Part shown: positions 1-9,800 of the stretch, one piece after another
Layout: every line of letters starts with the position of its first letter
Position numbering within the stretch: position 1 is the first letter of the stretch
DNA from: Aeromonas schubertii
GTDB taxonomy: Bacteria; Pseudomonadota; Gammaproteobacteria; Enterobacterales; Aeromonadaceae
Length of the DNA stretch: 64,000 nucleotides
NCBI RefSeq assembly: GCF_000820105.1
Contig: NZ_CDDB01000017.1
Location: 44,811 to 108,810, forward strand
Direction of reading: 5' to 3'
The notes under the pieces: generated by a model
Told to the model about the DNA's origin: nothing
What the model saw: only the letters and a program-made list of their open reading frames with translations
Databases searched by the model: none
Translations under genes and position numbers: made by a program

Positions 1-288
1 CCGAGCGGCGAGCTGCAGCTCAAGATGGCACGCATGATGGTACAGGCCAAGCGCTACGGGGATCTGGTGACCCTGGCTGGCAAGCCGGCACCCGGTGCCA
101 ATGGTGAGCAGCGTGCCGAGCTGCGCTTCCTCTCCGGTGTCGCCCTGTTCGAGCAGGACAAGCCCAAGGAAGCCCTGGCCGCCTTCTCCCAGGCCGCCCA
201 AAACGGTGTCATGAGTGGCCGTGCCACTCCCTGGATCACCTTCCTCAAGGAACAAAATAGCGAGCTGCAGGAAACCGCAGCCCAATAA
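1..288 (+). CDS. C-terminal end of a TPR-like protein (truncated by window edge)
   Basis: The reading frame is open from base 1, so the 95 visible residues are the C-terminus of a longer protein whose start lies outside the window. Residues such as FLSGVALFEQDKPKEALAAF have the alternating small/large pattern of a tetratricopeptide helix pair, suggesting a protein-interaction scaffold. Internal ATGs exist (base 25) but none has a ribosome-binding site, so they are not used as starts. A rho-independent terminator follows. The exact family cannot be named from this fragment. Confidence 0.6.
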   Translation, partial: PSGELQLKMARMMVQAKRYGDLVTLAGKPAPGANGEQRAELRFLSGVALFEQDKPKEALAAFSQAAQNGVMSGRATPWITFLKEQNSELQETAAQ

Positions 289-341
289 CCACTACAGAGC
301 GGCCCGCGCCAGCGGGCCCACCCTTTGCCTTGGTGGCAATT

Positions 342-367
342 GACCGCTCTCCGGAGCGGTCTTTTTT
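342..367 (+). terminator. Rho-independent terminator
   Basis: An 8-bp stem (gaccgctc/gagcggtc) closed by a short loop is followed by six T at 362-367. It ends the TPR-like transcript and separates it from the metN promoter. Confidence 0.85.
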
Positions 368-391
368 ATGTTTCCAGGAAACATCGGCAAG

Positions 392-453
392 AGATGTTTA
401 GACGTCCAGACGTAAAAACATTCGTTGACATGGCCATCCAGACATCTTAGCAT
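392..453 (+). promoter_or_regulatory. metN promoter with MetJ operator (met boxes)
   Basis: Three contiguous 8-bp met boxes lie at 392-415 (AGATGTTT, AGACGTCC, AGACGTAA; consensus AGACGTCT). Another pair is at 432-447 ending in AGACATCT. A consensus -35 TTGACA at 425-430 and a -10-like TAGCAT at 448-453 are 17 bp apart, so one operator sits just upstream of the -35 and the other fills the spacer. MetJ with S-adenosylmethionine is known to bind tandem met boxes, so repression of metNIQ in methionine-replete cells is expected. Confidence 0.8.
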
Positions 454-549
454 CATCCACTACTCAGGCAGGGTCTGACCGCCATTCCTCTGCCCAATTT
501 TTCAGCGACCAGTCCCCCGTACTGCGACGCTCTCGACACGGATGATTTC

Positions 550-1593
550 ATGATTAAATTGATCGGTCTGAGCAAGGTATATGGTCACGGCAACGATGCC
601 GTGCATGCCCTGCGCGAGGTGAGTCTGGAGGTGCCACAGGGCAAGATCGTCGGCGTCATCGGCGCCTCGGGGGCCGGCAAGAGCACCCTGATCCGTTGCG
701 TCAATCTGCTCGAGCGTCCCACCACGGGTCAGGTCGTGGTCGACGGCACCGATCTCACCGCCCTGCCCGAAGGGGCACTGACCCTGGCTCGCCGCCAGAT
801 CGGCATGATCTTCCAGCACTTTAACCTGCTCTCGTCGCGTACCGTGGCCGGCAACGTCGCCTTCCCCCTCGAGCTGGCAGGATGGGACAAGGCCCGCATC
901 GCGGCCCGGGTGGCCGAACTGCTCGCCCTGGTGGGACTGGAGCACCGCGCCCAGGCCTATCCGGCCGAGCTCTCCGGCGGGCAGAAGCAGCGGGTGGCCA
1001 TCGCCCGGGCCCTGGCCCCCTCCCCCAAGGTGCTGCTGTGTGACGAGGCCACCTCGGCCCTCGATCCCCAAACGACCCAGTCGATCCTGGCACTGCTTAA
1101 AGAGATCAATGCCAAGCTGGGGCTGACCATACTGCTCATCACCCACGAGATGGAGGTGGTCAAGCGCATCTGTGACGAGGTTGCCATCATCAGCGACGGC
1201 AGGCTCATCGAGCGCGGTGAGGTGGCCTGGTTCTTTACCCATGCCAAGACAGAGCTGGCCCGGGACTTCATCCGCTCCACCATCCATGTGGCCATTCCCG
1301 AGGAGTATCAAGCCAGGCTGGTGCCCGAGCGCATCGAAGGGAGTTACCCTCTGGTCAAGCTGGGCTTCACCGGCAACACGGTCGATGCCCCCCTCATCTC
1401 GGAGGTGAGCCGCCGCTTCGGTATCGACATCAGCATCCTCTCCGCCAACATAGAGTACGCAGGCGGGGTCAAGTTTGGCTTTATGCTGGCCGAACTGTTT
1501 GGGGATGCCGGCCAGTGCGAATCGGCCCAGGCCTTCTTTATCGAACATCATATTCAACTGGAGGTGCTGGGCTATGTCCGAAGCCATGGTTAA
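550..1593 (+). CDS. metN: Methionine ABC transporter ATP-binding protein MetN
   Basis: Cytoplasmic ATPase of the MetNIQ D/L-methionine importer, 347 residues, a normal family length. Walker [10 protein letters not shown] is at residues 38-46, the ABC signature LSGGQ at 141-145 and Walker B VLLCDE ends near 166. The C-terminal ~80 residues form the NIL/ACT-like domain that senses internal methionine in MetN proteins. It is first in the metN-metI-metQ operon, and metI starts inside its 3' end. The upstream met boxes indicate MetJ control. Confidence 0.95.
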   Translation: MIKLIGLSKVYGHGNDAVHALREVSLEVPQGKIVGVIGASGAGKSTLIRCVNLLERPTTGQVVVDGTDLTALPEGALTLARRQIGMIFQHFNLLSSRTVAGNVAFPLELAGWDKARIAARVAELLALVGLEHRAQAYPAELSGGQKQRVAIARALAPSPKVLLCDEATSALDPQTTQSILALLKEINAKLGLTILLITHEMEVVKRICDEVAIISDGRLIERGEVAWFFTHAKTELARDFIRSTIHVAIPEEYQARLVPERIEGSYPLVKLGFTGNTVDAPLISEVSRRFGIDISILSANIEYAGGVKFGFMLAELFGDAGQCESAQAFFIEHHIQLEVLGYVRSHG

Positions 1594-2227
1594 TCTGCTG
1601 ATCTCCGCCCTGGGTGACACCCTTATCATGGTGCTGGCGTCTGCGCTGTTCAGCTGTCTACTGGGACTGCCGCTCGGCATCGCCCTGCACGTGACCAAGC
1701 GCGGTCAGATCCTGGAAAATCCGGCTCTCAACTGGGCTCTGGGACTGGTGGTCAACATAGGACGCTCGGTCCCCTTCATCATCTTGCTGGTGGCCATCAT
1801 CCCCTTCACCCGCTTGGTGGTCGGCACCAGTATCGGCACCGCCGCCGCCGTGGTCCCGCTCACCATAGGAGCCATCCCCTTCTTCGCCCGCCTGGTGGAA
1901 GGAGCCCTGATGGAAATCCCCGACGGCCTGGTGGAGGCGGCCCGCGCCATGGGGGCCAAGCCGCTGCAGATCATCGCCAAGGTGCTGCTGCCCGAGGCCC
2001 TGCCCGGCGTCATCAACAGCGTCACCATCACCCTGGTGGCCCTGGTCAACTACTCGGCCATGGCCGGCGCCATCGGAGGTGGCGGCCTCGGCGACGTGGG
2101 TATTCGTTACGGCTACCAGCGTTTCGATCCCCTGGTCATGCTCACCACTGTGGTGATCCTGGTGGTGCTGGTACAACTCATTCAGAGCCTGGGAGATCGC
2201 CTGGTCAAACGGGTCGATCACCGCTGA
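1574..2227 (+). CDS. metI: Methionine ABC transporter permease MetI
   Basis: Inner-membrane permease of the methionine importer, 217 residues, the same length as E. coli MetI. The ATG at 1574 lies inside metN (20-bp overlap, translational coupling); longer readings upstream are only metN in another frame. Five or so hydrophobic segments are visible. The coupling loop that docks on MetN contains the EAA-type sequence [20 protein letters not shown]. The gene is followed after 27 bp by metQ. Confidence 0.95.
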   Translation: MSEAMVNLLISALGDTLIMVLASALFSCLLGLPLGIALHVTKRGQILENPALNWALGLVVNIGRSVPFIILLVAIIPFTRLVVGTSIGTAAAVVPLTIGAIPFFARLVEGALMEIPDGLVEAARAMGAKPLQIIAKVLLPEALPGVINSVTITLVALVNYSAMAGAIGGGGLGDVGIRYGYQRFDPLVMLTTVVILVVLVQLIQSLGDRLVKRVDHR

Positions 2228-2254
2228 TTCAATGATTCTTTACAGGAGGTAAAC

Positions 2255-3055
2255 ATGAAACTGGGTATCAAATCTGTCGCGGCCGCCCTGCTGGCCGGTC
2301 TGGTACTGGCCGGCTGCGGTCAGAAGGAAGAGAGCAAGGTACTGAAGGTCGGTGCCATCGCCGGTGCCGAGTCCGAGCTGGTCGAGACGGCCGCCAGGGT
2401 GGCCAAGGAGAAGTACGGCCTGCAGGTCGAGGTGGTGACCTTCTCCGACTACGTCACCCCGAACGTGGCCCTGAACGATGGCAGCATCGATCTCAACGCC
2501 TTCCAGCACAAACCCTACCTGGATGCCCAGGTCAAGGATCGCGGCTTCAAGCTGGTGCCGGTCGGCAACACCTTCGTCTATCCCATCGCCGGCTACTCCA
2601 AGAAGATCAAGTCCCTGGACGAGCTTAAAGAGGGTGCCCAGGTCGCCGTTCCGAACGATCCCACCAACCTGGGTCGCTCCCTGATCCTGCTGGCCAAGCA
2701 AGGGCTGCTGACCCTCAAGGACAACGGCAACCTCAACGCCACCGTACTCGACATCGTCGCCAACCCGAAAAACCTGAAGATCGTCGAGCTGGAAGCCGCT
2801 CAGCTGCCCCGCTCCCTGGAGGACGTGGATCTGGCCATCATCAACACCACCTTCGCCAGCCAAATCGATCTCACCCCGAACCGTGATGGCCTCTTCGTCG
2901 AAGACAAGGAGTCCCCCTACGTCAACCTGATCGTGGCCCGCGAGTCCAACAAGGACGAGCAGAAGGTCAAGGAGTTCGTGCAATCCTTCCAGACCGACGA
3001 GGTCTACAAGAAGGGTGACGAGCTGTTCAAGGGTGGACTGGTCAAAGGCTGGTAA
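2255..3055 (+). CDS. metQ: Methionine-binding lipoprotein MetQ
   Basis: Substrate-binding component of the methionine importer, 266 residues (NlpA family). The N-terminus is a lipoprotein signal with lipobox LAGC (Cys21), so the mature protein is expected to be lipid-anchored in the periplasm. The FSDYVTPNVALNDGSIDLN and FQHKPYL region is typical of MetQ/NlpA. A strong ribosome-binding site (aggaggt) precedes the ATG. It is the last gene of the operon, followed by a terminator. Confidence 0.95.
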   Translation: MKLGIKSVAAALLAGLVLAGCGQKEESKVLKVGAIAGAESELVETAARVAKEKYGLQVEVVTFSDYVTPNVALNDGSIDLNAFQHKPYLDAQVKDRGFKLVPVGNTFVYPIAGYSKKIKSLDELKEGAQVAVPNDPTNLGRSLILLAKQGLLTLKDNGNLNATVLDIVANPKNLKIVELEAAQLPRSLEDVDLAIINTTFASQIDLTPNRDGLFVEDKESPYVNLIVARESNKDEQKVKEFVQSFQTDEVYKKGDELFKGGLVKGW

Positions 3056-3073
3056 TTCACCAAACGACCCGAC

Positions 3074-3099
3074 AAGGCCACGTTTAACGTGGCCTTTTT
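3074..3099 (+). terminator. Rho-independent terminator after metQ
   Basis: A 9-bp perfect stem (aaggccacg/cgtggcctt) with loop tttaa and a T-run to 3099. It ends metNIQ before rfaH. Confidence 0.9.
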
Positions 3100-3149
3100 G
3101 CTTCCAATCGCTATCATATCGACAGGAATAGCCGCACAATTTCACTCTT

Positions 3150-3647
3150 ATGCATCAATGGTATCTGGCCTACTGCAAAGCCAAGGAAGAGGGGCGCGCC
3201 GAGGCCAATCTGAAAATGCAGGGCATCGAGTCTTACTACCCCATGGTCGAGGTGGAGAAGATCAAGCGCGGCAAGCGGGTCAAGGTACGCGAACCCATGT
3301 TTCCCGCCTATCTCTTCATCTATGCGGATCTCGAGGTGGTGACCCCTCTGAGCATCAAGTCTACCCGGGGCATCGCCCGCATCATCCGCTTTGGTGAGGA
3401 GTGGACCCCCATCCCCAAGCAGCTGGTCTATAGCCTGATGAGCCAGGATGACAGCGACGAGGCGAGGGCCAAGTATGCCGAGCTGCCGAGCCCGGGAGAC
3501 AAGGTACTGATCGAATCAGGCCCCTTCCAGGGGATAGAGGCCATCTATCAAGAGCCGGACGGCGATCAACGGGCCATACTGCTCATCCATCTGCTCAACA
3601 ACGAAACCCCTGCCAGCATCGCCAACCAGGAGTTCCGCCGTCTCTAG
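3150..3647 (+). CDS. rfaH: Transcription antitermination protein RfaH
   Basis: A NusG paralogue, 165 residues (E. coli 162). It joins RNA polymerase at ops elements to prevent termination and couple translation in long surface and virulence operons. The N-terminal NGN domain starts WYLAYCK; EPMFPAYLFIYADLE and STRGIARIIRFG are diagnostic of RfaH. The C-terminal KOW-type domain (PGDKVLIESGPFQGIEAIY) is the fold-switching part in E. coli RfaH. It stands alone and converges with the chemoreceptor gene, leaving 2 bp between stop codons. Confidence 0.93.
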   Translation: MHQWYLAYCKAKEEGRAEANLKMQGIESYYPMVEVEKIKRGKRVKVREPMFPAYLFIYADLEVVTPLSIKSTRGIARIIRFGEEWTPIPKQLVYSLMSQDDSDEARAKYAELPSPGDKVLIESGPFQGIEAIYQEPDGDQRAILLIHLLNNETPASIANQEFRRL

Positions 3648-3649
3648 GC

Positions 3650-5605
3650 TCACTCCAGCGTAAAACGTCCCAGCATCTCACGCAGCCGGCCGGTGTTCTC
3701 ACCGAGCCGGTGTACCACCCGGTTCCCCTCTTCCCCCCGATCTCCTGCCTGCTGACAGAGGCGCGCCATGTCGGCCAACCGCTCGGCGACCGACGTCGCC
3801 ACATCCGATTGCTGATGGGTGGCCGTATCGACCTCGGCCAGTCCCTGGGCCAGGGCTCGTACCCGCTCGGCCGTTCTGGCGAGCAGTTGACTGGCCTGTT
3901 GCACCGCCGCTTCGCCACCGGCCACCAGCTCGGTCCCTCTGGCCACCGTCTCGGCCGTGGTGCGGGTCTGCTCCTGGATCTGCTGAACGCTGGCGGCAAT
4001 CTCCCGGGTCGAGCCCTGGGTGCGCTGGGCCAGCTGGCGCACCTCGTCGGCCACCACCGCAAAACCTCGCCCCTGATCGCCGGCCCGGGCCGCCTCGATG
4101 GCCGCGTTGAGGGCAAGCAGGTTGGTCTGCTCGGCGATGGAGGCGATGACCCCCGTCACCTGGCCAATCTGTTCACTCTGACCACGCAGCGCCCCCATGG
4201 CGCCGTTGGCCTCCTCGATCATGGCCGAGACCGCCTCCATGGCTCGGGTCATCAACCCCAGGCTCTGTACCACCTCACCCAACCCGACCTCGGTCGCCCT
4301 CGCCTCACGGGCCGTCTGCTCCACCGTGCCGGCAATGCCACGCGCCGCCCCCGAGATGTCGCTCATGGCCTGCGCCACCTGCTCGGACTGGGCCATCAAC
4401 TCCCCCAGCAGCTGGCGCAGGGAGGTAGAGAGGGAGGCCACATCTCCCCCCGCCTCATCCACCCGCACCACCAGTCCCTGCAGGCCCGAGACCAGCTCTC
4501 TGAGTTGCCCCGTCATGCGGTTGACGGCAGCGGTCAGCAGCCCCAACTCGTCCCTGTGGCGACTGTCGAGGGGGGAGAGGGGCAGATTCCCCTCAGCCAC
4601 CGACTCGGCCCGGCGAACCAGCGGATCGATCCCCAACCCCACCCGCCGTGCCAGCCAGATGGCGATGCTCATACCCAGCAACAGGGTGCTCAGGGTCACC
4701 ATCAGCAACAACAGCGAGATGGTGGCGCCTGTTCTGGTCAGGGCCTCGGATATCTCGCGCACCGAGCCTTCGGCCTGGAGCACCCGCTGCTGCGCCTCGC
4801 CCACCAGCTGCTGCTGCCTCGGCTCAACCTGACTCGCCATCAGGTGGTTGGCCCGGTTCCAGTCTGGCGCCTGACGCAGGGAGATCACCTGCTCCACCAG
4901 TTCGTCGAAGGGGGTCATCATCTCCTTGAAGAGAGGCCAGAGATCCCGCTGGGTCTGACTCATCTCCGCGTTGCGGGCGTCGAGCTCGGTCACCCGTTGC
5001 CGGTGGAAGGCCTGATAGTCACGAAACTTCTGCAAGTAGTCGGGTGAGCCGGTGATCAGGAAGTCGCGCAGGGCGGAGAGGGCATTGGATAGGCTGTTAT
5101 AGGCATCCCCCACCAATTTCAGAAACTGGCGGCGGTCGCCAGGCAGGGAGCCCGCCGGCGCGGCCACCTCCTCGTTGGCGAGGGACTGCAACTGATCGAG
5201 GGCCGCCTCGGCCAGGGGGCCGGCCTCTTGCAGCATCAGGGTATGGGCCGGCAGGTTCTCGTCGCTGTGGGCCAGTTGCCACACCTGCTCTTGCAAGGGG
5301 CGCATATCCCCGGTATTGGCGCCGGTCTGCTCGAGGTCCTGCCAGGCCTGTTGCCACTCCTGTTGCAGTCGCTTCGCCTGCTCCGGCTGGGCACCGAGGA
5401 TGAGGTAACCACGCAGTGAAGAGACCGTCGCCACCAAAGCCTTCTGACTCGCCTCACCCCGTTGCAGGGTGGGGAGCGCCTCATCGAGCAGACGCTGCTG
5501 CGCCTCCTGCATCTGGCGTTGCTCCCCGTAGATAAGCAGCGAGCCCGCCAGCACCATCAGATTGATAACACCAAATCCTGCCAGTAGTTGATGCACTATT
5601 TTCAT
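3650..5605 (-). CDS. Methyl-accepting chemotaxis protein
   Basis: Transmembrane chemoreceptor, 651 residues. TM1 is at about 7-25. A helical periplasmic ligand-binding region of roughly 270 residues follows, then TM2 at about 295-320 and a HAMP domain ([20 protein letters not shown]). The cytoplasmic signalling domain contains the conserved hairpin [19 protein letters not shown] that contacts CheA/CheW. There is no C-terminal CheR-binding pentapeptide (it ends GRFTLE), so methylation would need a tethered partner receptor. The ligand is unknown; no family name can be given for the sensor domain. Confidence 0.92.
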   Translation of the reverse strand: MKIVHQLLAGFGVINLMVLAGSLLIYGEQRQMQEAQQRLLDEALPTLQRGEASQKALVATVSSLRGYLILGAQPEQAKRLQQEWQQAWQDLEQTGANTGDMRPLQEQVWQLAHSDENLPAHTLMLQEAGPLAEAALDQLQSLANEEVAAPAGSLPGDRRQFLKLVGDAYNSLSNALSALRDFLITGSPDYLQKFRDYQAFHRQRVTELDARNAEMSQTQRDLWPLFKEMMTPFDELVEQVISLRQAPDWNRANHLMASQVEPRQQQLVGEAQQRVLQAEGSVREISEALTRTGATISLLLLMVTLSTLLLGMSIAIWLARRVGLGIDPLVRRAESVAEGNLPLSPLDSRHRDELGLLTAAVNRMTGQLRELVSGLQGLVVRVDEAGGDVASLSTSLRQLLGELMAQSEQVAQAMSDISGAARGIAGTVEQTAREARATEVGLGEVVQSLGLMTRAMEAVSAMIEEANGAMGALRGQSEQIGQVTGVIASIAEQTNLLALNAAIEAARAGDQGRGFAVVADEVRQLAQRTQGSTREIAASVQQIQEQTRTTAETVARGTELVAGGEAAVQQASQLLARTAERVRALAQGLAEVDTATHQQSDVATSVAERLADMARLCQQAGDRGEEGNRVVHRLGENTGRLREMLGRFTLE

Positions 5606-5639
5606 GAACGACCCTGTTCCTTATGGCGCATCCTGCGCC

Positions 5640-6854
5640 CTATTCACCACTCAGGCGGGGGATGACCTCTTGCCACTCCCGGTGCCACTCCTGCAGCTTC
5701 TCTCTGGGCATGGGGCGCCCGGAGAAGAAGCCCTGGCAGACATCACACCCCAAACTGGCCAGTTGCTGCCAGGTCTCTATGTCCTCAACCCCCTCGGCCA
5801 CCGACTTGAGCCCCAGCTTGCGAGCCAGCTCGATGCTCGACTCAATGATGGCAAGGCGGGAAGGGTCCCGATAACAGCCATCCACGAAGGAGCGGTCCAG
5901 CTTGAGTTCGGTGAAGGGGAGCAACGCCAGCTGCTGCATGGAGGAGTAACCGGTGCCAAAATCGTCGATGGAGAGGCCAAAGCCGTGCATCCGAAGGCGA
6001 GTCAGCACCTCGAGGGACTGGCCCAGATCCTTGACGAAGGCGCTCTCGGTCACCTCCAGGGTGATCAGCTCGGGGTTGATGCTCCAGCGCTGACACTGGT
6101 CGATCAGGATGGCACACAGATCCCCCTCGATGAGGGAGGTGGTCGAGAGGTTCATCGACAGGTTGAGAGAGAGCCCCGTCTCCTGCCAGAGGTGACCATC
6201 CTTGAGGGTGGCCCGGATGATCTGCTCGGTCAGCTCATCGATAAGCCCCGAGTGTTCCGCCAGAGGGATAAAGCGGGAGGGCATGATCAGCCCCTGCTCG
6301 GGGTGGAGCCAGCGCGCCAGCGCCTCGAGGCCGACCCACTCCCCGCTGGAGAAGGAGACTTTGGGCTGATACCAGGGGAGCAGCTCACCGTATTCCAGGG
6401 CCCTGCGCAGATCGTCGAGATCTATCTCCTGCCTCGCTCCCGCCTCCTTGCCCCGAACGGGATGGGGCCTCCAGCTCTCGATCATCTGCCGGATCCGGGC
6501 CTGACTGGCCGGTTTTTCCAACCGCCCCAACACCTGCAGACCGTAGGCACTGCTCATGCGCAGCACGGCGCCCACCACATCCTCCTCGAGCGCACTGGAG
6601 AGGATGATGCCACCGTGAAAACCGCTCAGGGAGAGGCGCCTGAGCAAGGCCATCCCGTCCATACCGGGCATTCGCAGATCACAAAAGAGGATATCCACCG
6701 GTTGGCTGTCACAGATGGCCAAGGCTTGCTCGCCATCGGCGGCCTCCAGCAACCGGCTGTACCCCAGTCCGCCGAGTTGGTGCAACAACGCCTTGCGCTG
6801 GAAGGCATGATCCTCCACCACCAGAATCACCACATCGTGCTGTCTATTGTTCAT
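5640..6854 (-). CDS. Response regulator with EAL c-di-GMP phosphodiesterase domain (VieA/RocR-like)
   Basis: 404 residues from the ATG at 6854; an upstream TTG at 6869 is possible. The N-terminal receiver domain has its phosphoacceptor Asp59 in LFCDLRMPGMDG. The C-terminal EAL domain keeps the catalytic signature: EALARW, the Asn in LNLSMN, EVTES, the DDFGTGYS metal-binding Asp pair and LKLDRSF. It should therefore hydrolyse c-di-GMP. Its start overlaps the stop of the BvgS-type sensor by 11 bp, so the two form a two-component phosphorelay. The layout resembles VieS-VieA, but without VieA's DNA-binding tail. Confidence 0.9.
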   Translation of the reverse strand: MNNRQHDVVILVVEDHAFQRKALLHQLGGLGYSRLLEAADGEQALAICDSQPVDILFCDLRMPGMDGMALLRRLSLSGFHGGIILSSALEEDVVGAVLRMSSAYGLQVLGRLEKPASQARIRQMIESWRPHPVRGKEAGARQEIDLDDLRRALEYGELLPWYQPKVSFSSGEWVGLEALARWLHPEQGLIMPSRFIPLAEHSGLIDELTEQIIRATLKDGHLWQETGLSLNLSMNLSTTSLIEGDLCAILIDQCQRWSINPELITLEVTESAFVKDLGQSLEVLTRLRMHGFGLSIDDFGTGYSSMQQLALLPFTELKLDRSFVDGCYRDPSRLAIIESSIELARKLGLKSVAEGVEDIETWQQLASLGCDVCQGFFSGRPMPREKLQEWHREWQEVIPRLSGE

Positions 6855-9800
6855 CGAGCCATAGTCCAATGTCGTTTTCGATTTGCTGCATCATTTGCCA
6901 AACGCTCTGTGCCAGAGGGGCAACCCTGTCCCATTGACGTAGACGCGCCACACTCTCCAGCCTGGCGGCCTCATCGGCCAACGACTCATATCCCGCCATC
7001 CGTGCAGCCCCCTTGACCCGGTGTGCCGCCTCGATGAGGGGAGCGGCCTCCCTGTGCTCCACGGCCTCTTCGATCACCCGCCCATCCTGGCGATTGGAGG
7101 CGATAAACTCTTGAGCCATGGCGCCCGCCGTCGCGACATCGCCAAACAACCTTATCCAATTATCAGCCAATTCAGCATATTGGGGATCCTCTGTGACAGT
7201 CGGCCCGGTCACTGCCGTCGTCGGCAACCATTGGGAGAGCATCTGCCACAGGGTCTCCAGGGTGTAAGGTTTGAACAGGCTGTCACTCATCCCCGAGTAG
7301 GCCATCTTGGCCACCGCCTCTCCCGAGGTGTCGGCCGTCACCCCTATGATGGGGCGCTCATCCCCTTGCTGACGCAGGCGCCGGGTCAGGGAGTAGCCAT
7401 CGAGCACCGGCATGTGGCAATCGGTCAACAGCAGGTCAAACGGCTCTCTCTGCCAGACGGCAAGGGCTTGCTCCCCCTCTTCCACCACGGTGGCCGTCAC
7501 CCCCAGGGTCTCCAGCTGGCGGGCAATCAGGGCGCGATTGATCGGATGATCGTCGGCGACCAGCACTCGGCCCACCAGGCGCCCTGGCGCTCGCTTGGCC
7601 ATGACATCGCTACGGCTGGGGGCCAACAACTGCTGACAGCTCTCCAGCAACAGATCAGGGTAGAGAGGCTGGGTGCCAAGACGCCACCACTGCTTGTCCA
7701 GGCGGCTTCGCACCGCCTCGCGGGGGGAGAGGATGATGCCTCCCTGCATGCGGCTGCGCAACCGCTCCGACTCGCGGGCACCGAGCACCGCCTCCAGCTC
7801 CGCCTCATCGGCCAGCAGGAAGCCGTCATCGAGAGAGCCCAGTTGCTGCCGATCGACCAACTGCAAGATGGCTCCCTGACGCGTCAGCAGAGGATGCCAG
7901 GAGGCTTCCCCCAATACCCACCAGCGCCTTCCCTGCAGAGAGGGTGGCGTACTCCACGGGGAGGACAAGGGGAGGGTGAAGGTCACCGAGGTCCCCTCTC
8001 CCGGGGCGCTGACGAGCGTCAACTCCCCCCCCATCTGCGCGATCAACTGGTGGCAGATAGCCAATCCCAGACCAGTCCCCCCATAACGGCGGGAAATATC
8101 GGACTCCACCTGCTCGAAGGGGGTAAAGAGGAGCGACTGCTTCTCGGAGGCAATACCAATACCGCTGTCGGATACGGTGACCCGCAGCAGGGCGCCATCC
8201 CCCTCCACCGCGATCCGAATACTCCCCCGCTCGGTAAATTTTACCGCATTGCTGAGCAGGTTGGAGAGCACCTGCCCCACCCGAATCGCGTCCAGGTCGG
8301 CCCTGTCGGGGACTCCCTCTCCCCACAGCAGCTCGACGGCAAGCCCCTTGCCATGGGCCTTGGCCGCATGGCCCCGCACCACGTCACACACCATGCGGCA
8401 CAGCTCGCAGGGCTGAACATCCAGATGGAGCTGACCGGCCTCTATCTTGGAGAAGTCGAGTATATCGTTGACCAGATAGAGCAGGTTGTTGGTCGAGGCG
8501 ACCACGTTGTGGAGCAGATAACGCTGGTCCTCATCCAGTGCACTCATCTGCAGCAGCTCCAGCATGCCGTGCATGCCCGAGATGGGGGTGCGCAGCTCAT
8601 GGCTCATGGTGGCCAGGAAACGGCTACGGGCCTGCATGGCACGCTCGGCCGTGTTACGGGCCTGCTGCAGCTCCAGGGCCTGACGGGTCAGCGCCGTGAT
8701 ATCTTGCACCATGACATAGAGCATGAAGCTGCCATCGGGCAGGGGGTCGACCCTCCCCTTGACCTGGAAGTTGAGCACTTCACCGGAGGGGGCCGTGATA
8801 GGCAATACGAGATCGAGGCGATGTTCGGTCTCGACCTGATGTGCCAGCTGGGGGCCGAAGCGATCCAGATCAAGAGCATAACCGTGCAGCTCCAGCGCCT
8901 GGTGAAAACCGCTGGTTTGCAACAAGAGATCACGGCGTATCCCCAGCAAGGGCTCGATCCCGGCGCTGGCATAGAGAAACTCACCGACATTGAGACCCAG
9001 GTAATGGTACTGGTAGACGAAGCCCGGTACGTTGTCGGTCAACTGGGTCAGCCTGGACTCCATCTCCCGGGCATGGCGCTGGGCCTGACGCAAATCGGTG
9101 ATGTCGGTGAGCACGGTCAGAATACCCAGCTGTTTGCCATCGGCCCCCGACAGCCGCCGCTTGGTATAGAGCATCTCGTGTTCCACACCATCCTGGAGCT
9201 GCACCTCCCCGTGGCCATTGATCTCGATACCACTCTCCCAGACCCGGGTGTCTTCGGCCATCACCCTCTCCCGTATCGCTTCGGGCAGGTTGTCCTTGAG
9301 CAGGTGGTGGTAGCTCCCCTTGAGATCGCGGCCGCCGAAGAAGAGATTGCGATAGGCTCGATTGGACATGGTGATCTCGTGATGTGCGTTGGTCAGCACC
9401 ACCAGATTGGGCAGGGTATCAAGCAGCATCTGCACGAAGGCCAGTTGCTCGGCCAGACGCTGCTCCGCCTCGAGGCGCTGGCTTATCTGCCGGCGCAGGG
9501 TACGGTTCCAACCGAAGAAGATGAGACTACAAAGCAGGAAGAGCCCCCCAGCGATCCCTCCCCAGAAGAGAACCCGCTCACGGTTCACCCCCGTCTGTAT
9601 GGTCAGACTGAGCCAGCGTTTTTCCAGTGTAGTGAGCTCTTCCCGGCTCACCGTCAGCAGGGCCTTGCTCAGGATCTGCTGCAGCAACTCCCGCTGGCGA
9701 AGTACGCCCATGGCGATGGGGAGATTGAGCTCTTCACCCGAATAGACCAACACATAGCGCTGGTTAAATCCCCTGGCAATGGAGTCCTGAAGGGTACTGA